Assembly (NCBI RefSeq): GCF_019112545.1 | Contig: NW_025064957.1 | Location: 1 to 64,000 of the forward strand | Reading direction: 5' to 3' | DNA length: 64,000 nt | DNA from: Guyanagaster necrorhizus | Taxonomy: Eukaryota; Basidiomycota; Agaricomycetes; Agaricales; Physalacriaceae | Shown here: positions 46,319 to 56,809 of the stretch, one piece after another | Layout of the letters: the number at the start of each line of letters is the position of its first letter | Numbering within the stretch: the first letter of the stretch is position 1 | Position numbers and translations under genes: made by a program | The notes under the pieces: model-generated | What the model saw: only the letters and a program-made list of their open reading frames with translations | Told to the model about the DNA's origin: nothing | Databases searched by the model: none

Positions 46319-47768
46319 TGGGGACCCCTCTATTGGCCTGGGTACTGGGTCCCGTGGTTCCTCGGTCGCTGGTTCGGGTGATGGAAGGGTTTCTGAGACG
46401 GCTATAGCGCGTCCCTCCGCGTGCTCTCGTCTCCTCCAGTTCTCGGCTATAGAGGCCGAAGCGCCGCTGGAACTCGGGATCGAGGAATTGTCAAGCGACT
46501 CTACTGCCCAGGAATCGCTGGAGGGCCCTGTCGGGGACGTGGGCATTGTCAGGTACTCGGAGCCCATAGGCTCCGAGGACGGAGTCTGCACCTGAGGAGA
46601 TAGTGTCGGTTCGGGCGGGATATTCAAGGTCGATGGGTCGGGGTCTTTCTGTTCTCCCGCATCTGATGGCCTCATTCCAACTGACAATGCTGGCGGGTCC
46701 GGTCCACGGGTCGCTGTCTGAGTCGGGCTCCCTAAAAGGGGACCCTGAGTCGGTTCGGAGCTCATACTCCCTAGGGGAAGCTGACCCCATCCTCTCGGCC
46801 TCTTCCCTTCTCCTCTGTGCTCTTCCCTGCCTGTCGTATTCTGCGGCCTCGTACTGCTCTCAGGCTTCCTCTCGTACGTAGTCGGCGAGCTCTTCTTGAG
46901 TTCGCCTGATTTCTTCTTCCCGGATTCGGTTCTGCTGCTGTACTGCTTCGTCATAATTGAAGGGGATGGTGAGGTCCCAGTCTGGGAATATCCTGTGTAT
47001 AATTCTGTCCCATGCAGCTCTTCCCCTCTCGCTAGCGGTCCCGACCTCAGGCTCACTCCCCACGTGGAGGTGTCGGAAGGGATCTCCTGCTGCAGAGATG
47101 GCAATCTCTGCGTTTGCGCAGTCGGGGTGGATAGTTCTTCCATGTGGGTCGTCAATCCCCAGCCTGCTGACTGACGGGCTGGGGCCAGAGTCAGGCTCGG
47201 TGGGGGTCTCGGGGGGGTTCGGGGTGGGGTTGGGACTTTCGCGGGGTCTCGTAGCCATCCTAGTGGCATCAAGGGAGTCCCGAGCACGGTTTCCAATCCC
47301 TGAGGGAACTGGGGAGGCAGGAGACTTGGGGGAACCTGCTGGAGTGACGTAGTTGGAGACCTCCGTGGGCTCCTGAGCGACGTTTGTCGTCCACGGGTTC
47401 CGGAACCCTGTGAGAGCAGGGTGGCGGTCTCTGCTGTGTCGTCGAGAAGGGTGTCAGGGTCCTTCTTCCTCGAGAAGGCTCCCTGGATCCGGGTCGCTAT
47501 TCCTGGCTTCTGGTACGGGTCCCCCTTGTGGGAAGAAGGACGTTCTGGTGGAGGGGGGGATGTCATAGAATGGGAGGTCAGGGGTTACGTTGCGTAAAAT
47601 CTGTTGAATCTGTTGGAATGCTTGATAGTGCCTGACTATCCAAGCTGCTACTGATTGTCGTCCGTGACAGAGAGTGATGATGGCCAATAATCCGAGTAAA
47701 GTTCCAATAATGGAAGCGATAAGCTCGAAGAAGTCGTGATTTAGTTCAGCGGTTGTTACTGGAGGCAT
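46239..47768 (-). pseudogene. E2 ORF1: 509-codon protein with N-terminal membrane helix
   Basis: The first ATG after the primer-binding site (47766-47768) opens M-P-P-V-T-T-A-E-L-N-H-D. A predicted membrane helix from F-F-E-L-I to I-I-T-L-C follows at about residues 13-36. Next is a basic amphipathic stretch (W-I-V-R-H-Y-Q-A-F-Q-Q-I-Q-Q-I-L), then a proline/serine-rich linker. A charged helix, probably coiled coil (A-V-Q-Q-Q-N-R-I-R-E-E-E-I-R-R), ends in F-L-D-P-E-F-Q-R-R-F and an arginine-rich tail, stopping at 46239-46241. Three in-frame TGA codons (47454, 46860, 46491) interrupt it. Alignment with E1, E3 and E4 follows this frame. By the positive-inside rule the body would face the cytoplasm, with the N-terminus outside or luminal. 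I recognise no family, and it is not placed or built like a retroviral envelope gene. Confidence 0.65.
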
Positions 47769-47810
47769 TCGGTTTCTCAGCACAATTGGGCTTGAGAAAG
47801 GGAAGGTGAA

Positions 47811-47823
47811 AGCTTCGAGCTAA
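47811..47823 (-). promoter_or_regulatory. E2 primer-binding site, self-complementary to LTR
   Basis: Minus strand TTAGCTCGAAGCT, 1 nt from the LTR. It is the exact reverse complement of AGCTTCGAGCTAA in the 5' LTR (47974-47986), whose first base lies 34 nt below TATATAA (48014-48020). Confidence 0.8.
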
Positions 47824-47824
47824 T

Positions 47825-48258
47825 TGTTAAGCCCAAGCATCACGTGAACCAATACACATGATAAACAGGCATTCCTTCGCACTTTGAGGAATCACCTGAG
47901 TCCACTGGCATATATTCGTTCTGTGTGACCCAAGGTCAGATGTTGACTCAAGATAGAATGGTGTGTATAAACTTTAGCTCGAAGCTGGGGTATACCAGCG
48001 AGAGCTGTAGTCCTTATATACTGTATAGTCATCTGCTAATTATACTACTGCTTATTATGTGTCTCTGCATCCATTGTGCTCGTTGTCCTTGAGCATCGCT
48101 ATCGTACATAAAAGGTTGATTGTGTGTCGTCGAGCACGACCGTCATAATGTCTTGATGGAAAGTTTTAGTTGTGCTGACTAAGCTTTCCATGATCTTGTG
48201 CCTTCTGACTCATCGTAAATAGGGGTAAAAGGAGAGAAAAAAGGAATAAATCGTAACA
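47825..48258 (-). repeat. E2 5' LTR with TATA box
   Basis: 434 bp. Minus strand TATATAAGG at about 48012-48020 and the proposed R start at 47986 form a simple core promoter. The LTR is nearly identical to the 3' copy. Confidence 0.95.
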
Positions 48259-51200
48259 ATATGTGAAATTACTGGAATGTCTACAGGTGAAAAAAAGTCT
48301 TCTCAGAAGTGTCCTCTTTCAGAGTCATCCCAAGCAAAGGCTTCATTCTGTAGCATCATGAAATAGTGCATCAGCTTACACTCTTCAGCTTATAAGAAAT
48401 CTTTCTTGTGTATCTCATCAGTCTTAAGCTTCTCCTCTAGAGCATACCTTCCAGTTGGTTTAAAATCTCCTGGATGAGGTGATAATTCTGAGATTCTTAT
48501 GAGTGGATCATCCTGGATATCACAAATGATTCTAAAATTGAAGAGTAGTGTCATTAGCACTGGCTTGGTTTTTAAGGCCACCAGTTTATATTTATTGGTT
48601 ATAAGAACCACCTCTCATTTCCAGGTATCACTACCAACATTCAAGGATGCATCATATGATGTTTTTAGATCAAACTCCATTTCATCTGGTTCTCTTCTTT
48701 TGGTTTCTCTTTGATTGGCTGCTTGGATATTGAACACTGATAAGGTTTCCCTTACTTATTGTACCAGTACATCCATTCTTCCATTAGAAATGTCTCCTAA
48801 GTACTTCTGAGTGTAAAACATGCTAACAAGAGACCCAGCTAGAGGATCCTCTTATACTTGTTGACTTGTGCTGAGGTAGAAATCTCAGATATTTGTCCTA
48901 GTAAATATTTCCTATGTGTCTGGAGGCCCAGCATAACTTTCCATTATAAAGTTACCCTCCTTATTCCATATAACAATGACTACTAGCTCTCCTTGATCTG
49001 GAAGCAGATCTTTGAGCTCTGAAAATCTGATTCTGGTTTCTTCTGTAGTACTGCAGATGGTTGTCCCCTTGTGTAAGTGTGTATCAGAGTCTGTTTCTTG
49101 GTATTAGAATTGATCAGAATTATTATCTGATCACCATCTAGTAGGTTCTTAACTTTGCTGGAAGTTAGAGTATCAAACAGTCTTTCAAGCAATAAGTCAC
49201 ATGTTGAGTTAGCTAATACATGTACTTGTCAGTATATGGTTATCTCTCTAAACAAGAAGGCCACATTTTCCACTAGCTCTAAGAACTTTTCTACTCCTCT
49301 ATTTGCACTTGCCATTAGAATGTATATATCTAGATCATATTCCTATCTCATCTGCTTATCCAGGTTAGCCAAACATAATATGATTTATAACCCAGAGTTG
49401 CAGAGACATTTTAATTTCTTTTTTTCAGAGACTAAGAGATACACTGACCTTAGAGTCTGTGAAGAAGATGCAACAATCACTACTGTTTTGGCCTTCTCTC
49501 CTTCTAGAATAGTTTCCAGGTACTGGACTACTGGATCATTAATAATAGTGGATCCTTCCAGGATAAGACTATATTGCATGGTAGTGATATAAAAGTTGCA
49601 CTCAGCTCCTAGATCCTTGATCCAGATATAGTTCTCCAGATTTGGTTTCAAAATATTGGCTATTATCTCCAAAGATACTCTGTTTCCTGCTGATTCATCA
49701 TCATCATCTTCAGCATCAGTGATGTCCTCCAAAAATACTTTCTTGGTTGGGACTTGCTTTGGCATGACATAGGTCTTCATCTTTTGCCTAGCATCTGGTG
49801 AAGATGCTAGCCAATATTTAGCAGTAAGATGATGAGAGCCTTCATCATTTGGTCTCAGACTTCCTTCTCTAAGTTGCCAGACTGAGCCTTAACCTTCTTC
49901 TTATAGATAAGTTCCTTTCTTACTTCACCTGGTGAGGTGGAGAATTTCTCCATGCATTCTTGAGAGGAGAGCAATATCACATCAGATACCTTAGCATATG
50001 GGTTCTCCAGCTTCTGGTGATCATCATTCTCTATGGTTGAAAATACCAGGAGATGGGATCAAGGCTGTTCAACCATGCCATGATTGCTAGAGACAAAGTT
50101 CTCATCATTATTACTATTGTTACTAGAGGTGTATTTGCTTTGCAATTTAGAGCATGATCACCAGTTCTCTACTTTTATGCTTTGCTTTTGGTTTGCATTA
50201 ATATCCTCTGGTGTAGAGTCACTTGCCCCAGTCACCACTGCTAGTCTTTTCAAGTGCTTCTCTACCTTCATTGGATGTTTACAAAAAATCCTTGGTATCT
50301 TGTGAAGGATCACTAATCTGACTAGCCTCATATCATTGTTCATCTCAGGTTTTTACAATAGATTCCCAGTGCAGTCCCTCCAAGTACTGATCAACTTTCT
50401 CCAGTGCTCTGGGCAAAGTCTGTTATACCAACTTCTTGAGCATATTTCTCAAGTAGCTGATATCTTGCTTCTCTTTCACTATCTAATGTGACATAATGTA
50501 CTGAGGCACCAGGCCTGATAATTGCAGAGCTGTGATATAGGTCTGTCCAATATGGTTAGATCTAGAAGCCTTATGTGTCTCATAATAATGTTGAATCTTT
50601 ACTCTTGAACTCATCCTAGCAGGTTCTTTTGGTGGCAAGTTTCCATTCTTTAGCCTGTACATATTCTGTGTTCCTGGTACATGAACTAACTCTTCAGTGG
50701 TAATCATCTCTAGCTTGTAGGGACAATCCATCTGGAAGTGACCAGGTGTCTCACAGAAATGACAGTTTTCAGGTGTGTTACTGCTATACTGCTCTTAAAT
50801 ACTCTAAACTGATGCAGTTTGAGTAATTTTAGATACTGTTTTAATTTGAGCCAACATCTTATGCAAATTCTCATCTCTCTTACTTTGTGCTGAAACCTGG
50901 TTCCCAAGCAACTTCACAATGAGCCTATTACTGTCTGCTATTTTTGCCAAGAAGCTATTTACTTCATCCAGCAATTCAGCTACAACTGGCTCCCTCTTGA
51001 AATTCATCATGTTTCAGCTCATTGGGATGCTCAGTTCTTTGATAGTAGCTATCTGGCTTGCATTTGAAAATGAAACATCAAATATTTCATTATAAACTGC
51101 ATCAGATTGATCTCTTTAACACTCATATTTCTGAACACATCTTCTAAAGCCCAGGAATCACATGCAATCCTCACCAGGTGCTTTTCAGTTGCTGTCTAGC

Positions 51201-51715
51201 TGGCTGGCTATCCAAGCAATTTTTCATATGCTTTCACAGGATATCCTTCTTAAATAGTGAGATGAAGAGTCTCACCAGGTTTAAGTTCAACATTAGATCT
51301 TTCTGGGTCACTCTTGCTTTTAGTCTAGAACTCTCTTTGATAGTTTAAGTAATCAGCAGAGTCTGGGATGCCTTCTTTCTTGCATTTATGGGCTATCTTG
51401 AATAGTCCCTTCTTTGCATCTTTGTCTTCTTCAGCAGCACTATTGTAACTGTGCAAGACTTCTTTCTTAAATTCTTCTCAGGTTCTTTCTTCTTTAAAAG
51501 TTGAGAAAGCCCTCTACTAGTCTTCAATGTCAGTACCAGTATAGTGTACAGCCCAATCTTTCTTCTCCTCATCTATAGACACCCCTTCATGAGCTTTAAA
51601 CATTTCCTCTAGTATATGGAAATATTTTTGAATCATTCAGAAATTTAAAGTTTTCAGCCTGGATGCATCTTTTGAATGCTCCATTGGCATCTGTCTTTTA
51701 ACTATCATGATTATG
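48259..51715 (-). pseudogene. Element B: Gag, protease and pre-RT of a class-C gypsy
   Basis: Minus strand from the right: decayed gag (51715-51000); a heptad-like segment (50804-51010); a CCHC knuckle C-H-F-C-E-T-P-G-H-F-Q-M-D-C at about 50740-50790; then N-G-N-L-P-P-K-E-P-A-R (50483-50731). The pre-protease block N-D-P-V-V-Q-Y-L-E-T-I-L and R-S-V-Y-L-L-V is at 49385-49780, the protease end K-V-K-N-L-L-D-G-D-Q-I-I at 48983-49192, and the pre-RT block L-I-R-I-S-E-L-S-P-H-P at 48390-48611. The last peptide before E2, P-V-I-S-H-I, continues as L-W-I-L-K-N-I at 40180. The order is that of class C, but B has a knuckle I did not find in C. It is heavily decayed, with CpG almost absent. Confidence 0.75.
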
Positions 51716-52760
51716 GACTGTGATGATTGTGAAATCTGAGTGGGTTGCAAGATTGAGTTTGAACTTGGATTCTGACCTAGCACTATCAGAAAGAGTAGAG
51801 TCTGATGGAGGAGGGTTCAGAGAAGCATTATGCAATCCTCTCTCAATCCTTGCATGGTTGAATGCTGCTGCAGCAATTTTTGCTTCAATCTTGGTTTTGT
51901 TACATGCATGCCACCAGCCTTTATGTCACCTTGACCAACCACAAATTCAAACACAAGTTTCACTGGACTCTGCCTGCTTTCCATTACCTACTAATTTTAT
52001 ATTACTATTATCATTTCATATCTGTATTTCACATTTTAGTATCTAGACTCCAAACATAGTAGCAAACAGTTGACACTGAAACCCAATGGTCTCTAACTCA
52101 GAATTAACTACTAATAGTATATAAACCATATACAATCATTGTAACTACTCAGTTTGAATATCAACTTGGATAGCCATCTACACTTCATGCTCACTTCAGC
52201 TCCTCTTTATCTTGTCCATGAGATTCCACTCCAAAGAATATCCCTCTTCACTTCTCTGACAGAACTCTGTTCTGTCAATCCAAATCCTTGAGCCTTGACT
52301 CAAGAGTGATATTGCCAATAGCTTTGTTGATGCTCACACACCCCACCAGTCTCTGCACATGTGCTCAAGCTCACTCGATTGGCACATTCCTAACAGGTTT
52401 CTATGTCCAGATTCTTTGATATAACTCTTTTCTGTGCTTTGTGAAACTATACCAGCTTCTACTTCAGCTTTATGGAATCTGCTATGCTCTGCTTTTTCTT
52501 CTGCTTGCTTAAGTTTTTGTGCTTCTCATGCTACTTTATGCAACAATCAGACACTACTCAGATTGGGTTGGAGACAGGGATCATCCTCCAGGTTGTGGAC
52601 TTGTTACTTTCAAAGACACTTTCAAATCTAGATATTAACTCTCTCTCTTGTGATGGGCTCCAGATGAAATGTTGAGAAGTGGCAATAAATGAATCAACAA
52701 TGTGCAGGATGCACACTACTAAAACACTGACACCAAATCACAATGTGGCTCAAGGGAGGA
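51716..52760 (+). pseudogene. Element G: 5' LTR/leader and gag start of an A-type gypsy (truncated)
   Basis: 51880-52060 matches the reverse complement of 12750-12900 (element A leader/LTR). 52155-52190 encodes L-N-I-N-L-D-S-H-L, the A-type gag start, followed by broken gag-like sequence with stops. A TATA-like AGTATATAAACC lies near 52116. No capsid, pol or 3' LTR follows, so only a 5' end remains. It points away from element B. Confidence 0.55.
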
Positions 52761-53640
52761 ATGCTAATGTCTGGATTCTAAGTATGTAGAGAATGTAATG
52801 TGGATGGGATGCAATAAAGTGTACTTCAAAGATATATATTGTGGTTTGCTTAGACAAAGCTGTTTGTGACACTGAACACAACAAAGCTTATCTCAAACAG
52901 TCTGCCTAGTGCAGGTTCTGAACTTGTACCATCTGCCTGATGCAGCTTCTGGACTGATATAATGTGCCAAGTTGTGACTTATACACAGTACTGGCTGCTC
53001 TGAACTGTCTCAGGTCTATTCTGACTGTCTGATATAAACTTTCAGTTGCTTTCTGAGGGTTCTTGCCCAAACAAAGTGACCTGGTCACCACAACACTATT
53101 CAGGCTGAGTCTATGACTCAAAGCTCTTAGCCAAACACAATCCATACTATTTGCTTGGTAGCATTTTTTTTTTGAGGGGTGGGAGAGAGGGGCAAGAAAC
53201 CTGCTTTCCCTCTGTACATGACCTGGTATTTATACTTTCTGGCTACCTATGTCTGACTAACATAATGGACTACTGACTAATATACTTGCTGATCCAACCA
53301 TATAGGCTAAACTCATCTTCTGGCAGATATGAACTCATATGTGGCTATCTGGTTGATTGATTGGACTAGGCCCTAGTCCTTGCTGATATGCCAGTCATTT
53401 GGGTCCCCATTCCCTGACCTGGGAACCTCACATACTAAACAGAGAGGTCTGCTAGTACTTTGGTCTCTGCTAGAAACTGAGATATCACACTTGATGGAAT
53501 TGGGCCCTCATCAGGTAATTGCTTGCTTATTATATTTTACTAGGGTGGATACAAGGTGGCTAACTTGATAGAAAAAATAAATATATTCCTTTTCTACCTG
53601 GTACAGCTGCCTAGCATATCAATGTGTAAAAAAGTGTAAA
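52761..53640. other. CpG-poor non-coding stretch, probably old repeat
   Basis: No supportable reading frame on either strand. It includes a T10 run near 53165-53175 and a G/A-rich block after it. The phrase GTCTGGATTCTAAGT (about 52770) also occurs near 13248 inside a probable LTR, which hints at LTR origin. The decay signature (few CpG, many TG/CA) stops near 53640. Confidence 0.45.
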
Positions 53641-56436
53641 GAGTACAACACCTTACAAGGTCCATTGACCAGAGAAAATACACACTCAAACAGGGTGTAT
53701 TGAGCAGAGATGGTCCAGTAGACACTAGGTAAGGCAGACGTACAAGATGGCCGTAAAAAGTTAACAGATATCCCGATAAATAACCAATGAAAACTACCAT
53801 GTGTAACACCGTTAGTAAGCAAGGATATATAGCGTAATACGGATCCCTTACATTCATGATGCACTCACCTGGGTGGAAGACCGTTGTTATCGGTCGACCA
53901 GGAGCAGGTTTCTGGCGTTGTGGACGGAGATACCGTCGTAGGGACGTGAAACCGATGCCATTGCATCTCACTACTGGAATGGGACAGCAATCTGGGTCCG
54001 TTGTAACGAATGTTGGCAATTCGAAAGCGGGCGGTACTTTGGATCCAACGGCAGAGCGATTCAACAGGATAGGATGGTTACTCTTATGCTCAAGCAATTT
54101 TCAATCAGCGATCCGCTTCTGATACACGAATCTCAGTCCATTTAGTCGTTCCTTAGACTATTTCATTCGTGCTTCTTGTTTACGAAATAGTAACAGCTAG
54201 CATCAAATCACCCAGAATCAAATATGACGTTACATGATGCGACATCCTATCCAAGAGACGTATCCCGTTGTAGGCTGCGCGATCGTATCCTAGGACAAAT
54301 GTCGGACACTTGTCGGACGTTCGTCTTGCTGCCACGGATCCTTTTGGACCTAAAGGACGATGAAACATGACATCAGATCGTTCGTCAGCAACCGAAGGCC
54401 CGATATCCGTGTCAGAGACACATCGAGGATCGAAATGCTCCTACTATTCATGGAGCTATCTGTCTTGTTCAGCAATAACGCGTAGGTGCTCTGTCACGTT
54501 CGAACAGCTGATAGATCCCCAGAGGTAATAATTGCATTGAGCAGCAAAACTCGATAGACATGTGTATGCATAGAAATGGCTGTCTGCGCGTCAGACAAGA
54601 GTATGAAAAGCAGACGCGGGAACGCACAGACGATATGATCACAGCGGAACGCTTGTAGTCGATGGCAGGTGGATGGATTGATTAGTTCGTCTAGCTGCGG
54701 AACAGCCGCTCTGTATCTACGCTGCCCCTAAACGGACACATGCTACGCTCTGGTTCCGCCTCCGCCTTCTCCTATCTACGCTCCCAACAGCCCGATCCGG
54801 ATGATTGAGGTAGAGTAGCGAACTAGAGAAGATCAGCAAGATGCTCTACAGAGGAAAGAGAGACTCACGCGCTGTCAAAACTTCCTGGTTCCGTACACAT
54901 GAAGTCACCAGGGAAGCACTCGGTCCTCTCATTCCAAGTGACGAAAGCCGATTGGTTCAAATGGGCATTGAGAGAGACCGGCATACATACGAGCCGTGGA
55001 TTCCTTCTTCTCTTGGTGGCCGCAATTATCCCTTCCCGCTACTGGAGAGATGAGGATTCTTTTAAAGCGTCGCAACGACGGCGCTGCTTACTAATGTCCC
55101 CCGTCAGGCTAGGAACTCCGCTCTTGGCCCTTGTTCTTGCTATAAACCAGTGAAGGCGAGGTTTATCTCTTGAGTGGAAATCATCACGAAAGGCAGGTAG
55201 GCGAGTAGTTTGCATATGCTGATGGTGGTAGGTGAAGGAAGGGTGACGATTGCTTGGTTGGACTCGGAAGTCTCCGTATCGTTTGCAGACAACGCGTCGA
55301 CTCCTCGCGCGTCGCCGATGCTGAGGGAAGGTCAAACATAATTGGATTTTGTTTCGTTGGAATGTACCGAAATGTTGATGAACGATGCGCAGCATCCTGA
55401 CAATTGGATGTCATGGTAGCGAATAAATACTACTGGGCAAAAGTGAGTCCACTTGAGCCAAGAAATAACGAAAGATAACAGGCGCACCCGTGAGCTATAA
55501 GATCGTTCCTTCAACGAGGTCATCAAGGCACTGGAACGTGGATATCAACATAAGCCGATGCAATGAAGATGGCAACGACACGCCCAGGAAGATGATGGAA
55601 CTTGAGCACGAGGGTAAAAAGCAAGAGGCAACGGGCAAGAGATTTTCAAACTTGTGGCTCTTTGATCCTTACCATCGCGTCCATATTTCATTTTGGCCGC
55701 GACAAGTCCTACCATGCTCCTTGTGCTCTTTCCTTACTGAACATTATGGTTCCTATGGTTCCAAAACTCGATATTCAAATATCTGCGGTCCCGACATTGA
55801 CAGAGCGACGTCGGACGATGGTACAGTACATTCAACGTAGCTCAAGCAGGCTGCCAGTGATATTGTCAAAATTGTAGAGGAGTAAATCTGCATGCTACAG
55901 GCATGTTGTACGACCTCTTACCGTGCTTGTTATTTCTATTTGACACCCCTCATTTTGTAGACAAATCTATCTCATTAGCCCGGCGACTGAAGAGGAGAAT
56001 ATTTCACCACCATCCGGTACAACCGTAAAGCGTACATTAGAGGCTACGACCTACAGTCTATTGATAATCCATCGGATTCTCGACAAACTACCTTTGCACT
56101 CTCTGTTCCCTCAGCCAAGTCGTAAACTGGGACAGAGCAGGGATGGCGGTCAAAGCACATGACTGCAGCTGCTGTGAAGATAGTCCGCCTTGAATAGTTG
56201 CCTTTGCTTCGCCATACTCGATAGCTGGCGATCAGTATCCTCACAGTCTTAGTACTGGTGGCGAGTTGGATTGCCTTAATACTCGGGGGTGCTGTCTGAA
56301 ATCATACATAGGTCCAACCTTCCAAGCACATCAAAATCTGTGGAATTAACTATGACCCTTGATTAGGATGCGCCCCTCCTGAATTCCTTTATTGCATCTT
56401 AAACTGAACCACTTTTATGCCTCATCAACTGATGAA
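53641..56436. other. CpG-normal intergenic DNA between repeats and the copia element
   Basis: Base composition changes sharply: CpG becomes frequent (CGATCG, GCGCG, ACGCG). Apart from the possible exon below I see no convincing gene, RNA or repeat. Open stretches such as 54841-55053, 55039-55395 and 55490-55840 are short, overlap on both strands and show no recognisable domain. Confidence 0.5.
53770..54100 (-). CDS. Possible gene fragment, unknown function
   Basis: The minus strand reads about 75 codons to F-H-P-G ending at a canonical donor GTGAGT (about 53870). An intron-like stretch follows with a branch-like CTTACTAAC and an acceptor TGGTAG near 53792, then a few codons. The peptide (for example T-T-D-P-D-C-C-P-I-P-V-V) matches nothing I know. 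It could be a chance frame. Treat as weak. Confidence 0.2.
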
Positions 56437-56441
56437 TAAAG

Positions 56442-56682
56442 TGTTGGAGGATATCCGTACGTTTCATCTTATCTTACTTTTGATCACTCGCTCTATTTGC
56501 CTTATATATACTTACACCTCCTGTCGTTTCCCGATCACCTATATAGTCCAGCTGTTCCTATCTGTATGCCTCAGTCACTTCACCCATGTTGTGCCCAACT
56601 GAGGTATGTATATCCCTACTGTGCTTATGACTATGATACTTACATTTGTTCATAGATACTCACATATATTCTTCTGTCAATA
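56442..56682 (+). repeat. Copia 5' LTR
   Basis: 241 bp, with TATATATAC near 56508-56516. All five CpG positions that differ from the 3' LTR are deaminated here. Confidence 0.92.
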
Positions 56683-56683
56683 G

Positions 56684-56696
56684 GTTATGAGGCCCT
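56684..56696 (+). promoter_or_regulatory. Copia primer-binding site (half-tRNA initiator-Met type)
   Basis: GGTTATGAGGCCC directly follows the LTR. Its complement contains CTCATAACC, that is a CAT anticodon in an initiator-methionine tRNA anticodon arm. This resembles Drosophila copia and Ty5, which prime from an internal cut of that tRNA instead of its 3' end. The match was judged from memory of the tRNA, not from a sequence in this window. Confidence 0.6.
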
Positions 56697-56809
56697 GTTG
56701 CCTATAACTACTCAGTCAAGAAGAATACGCAATGGAATTTCGACTCAACTTACTGCTTGAATTTATACCATACCACTACCCTCACCACTTTACACCACAC
56801 CCCTAAACG

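Larger units (their letters stand above)
40189..48258 (-). mobile_element. E2: best-preserved chromodomain gypsy element (8.07 kb)
   Basis: 434-bp LTRs at 40189-40622 and 47825-48258, with TGTTAAG...CGTAACA ends in plus sense and a perfect duplication ATATG (40184-40188 and 48259-48263). By eye the LTRs differ at only 6 sites (about 1.4%), all transitions at CpG. CpG is common here but rare in the flanks, so the insertion is recent. Internal order on the minus strand is ORF1, gag, pol with chromodomain. About a dozen nonsense codons, nearly all TGA, remain, so this copy also looks non-autonomous. It inserted in the RT-proximal part of element B. Confidence 0.96.

Noticed and set aside
46196..47566. 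456-codon ORF as an independent gene (the longest open frame in the window)
   Set aside because: It is the upstream extension of the gag frame within a complete LTR element. Conserved positions across E1-E4 in this interval follow the ORF1 frame instead. Kept only as an overlapping-frame question.
46860..47783. Envelope-like gene of a retrovirus
   Set aside because: The membrane helix is at the N-terminus of a 5' ORF. There is no signal-peptide/cleavage-site/fusion-peptide pattern, no second anchor, and it is not 3' of pol.
40189..48258. E2 as a currently active element
   Set aside because: LTRs are nearly identical, but ORF1, gag and pol each hold in-frame TGA codons, so it cannot make full-length proteins unless these are read through.
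53160..53180. Poly-T run as a LINE/SINE tail
   Set aside because: No RT or SINE-like body adjoins it and no target duplication was found around it.
55039..55395. Arg-rich minus-strand ORF as a Zn2Cys6 transcription factor
   Set aside because: The short Q-R-R-R-C-D-like peptide lacks the spaced six cysteines; no domain support.
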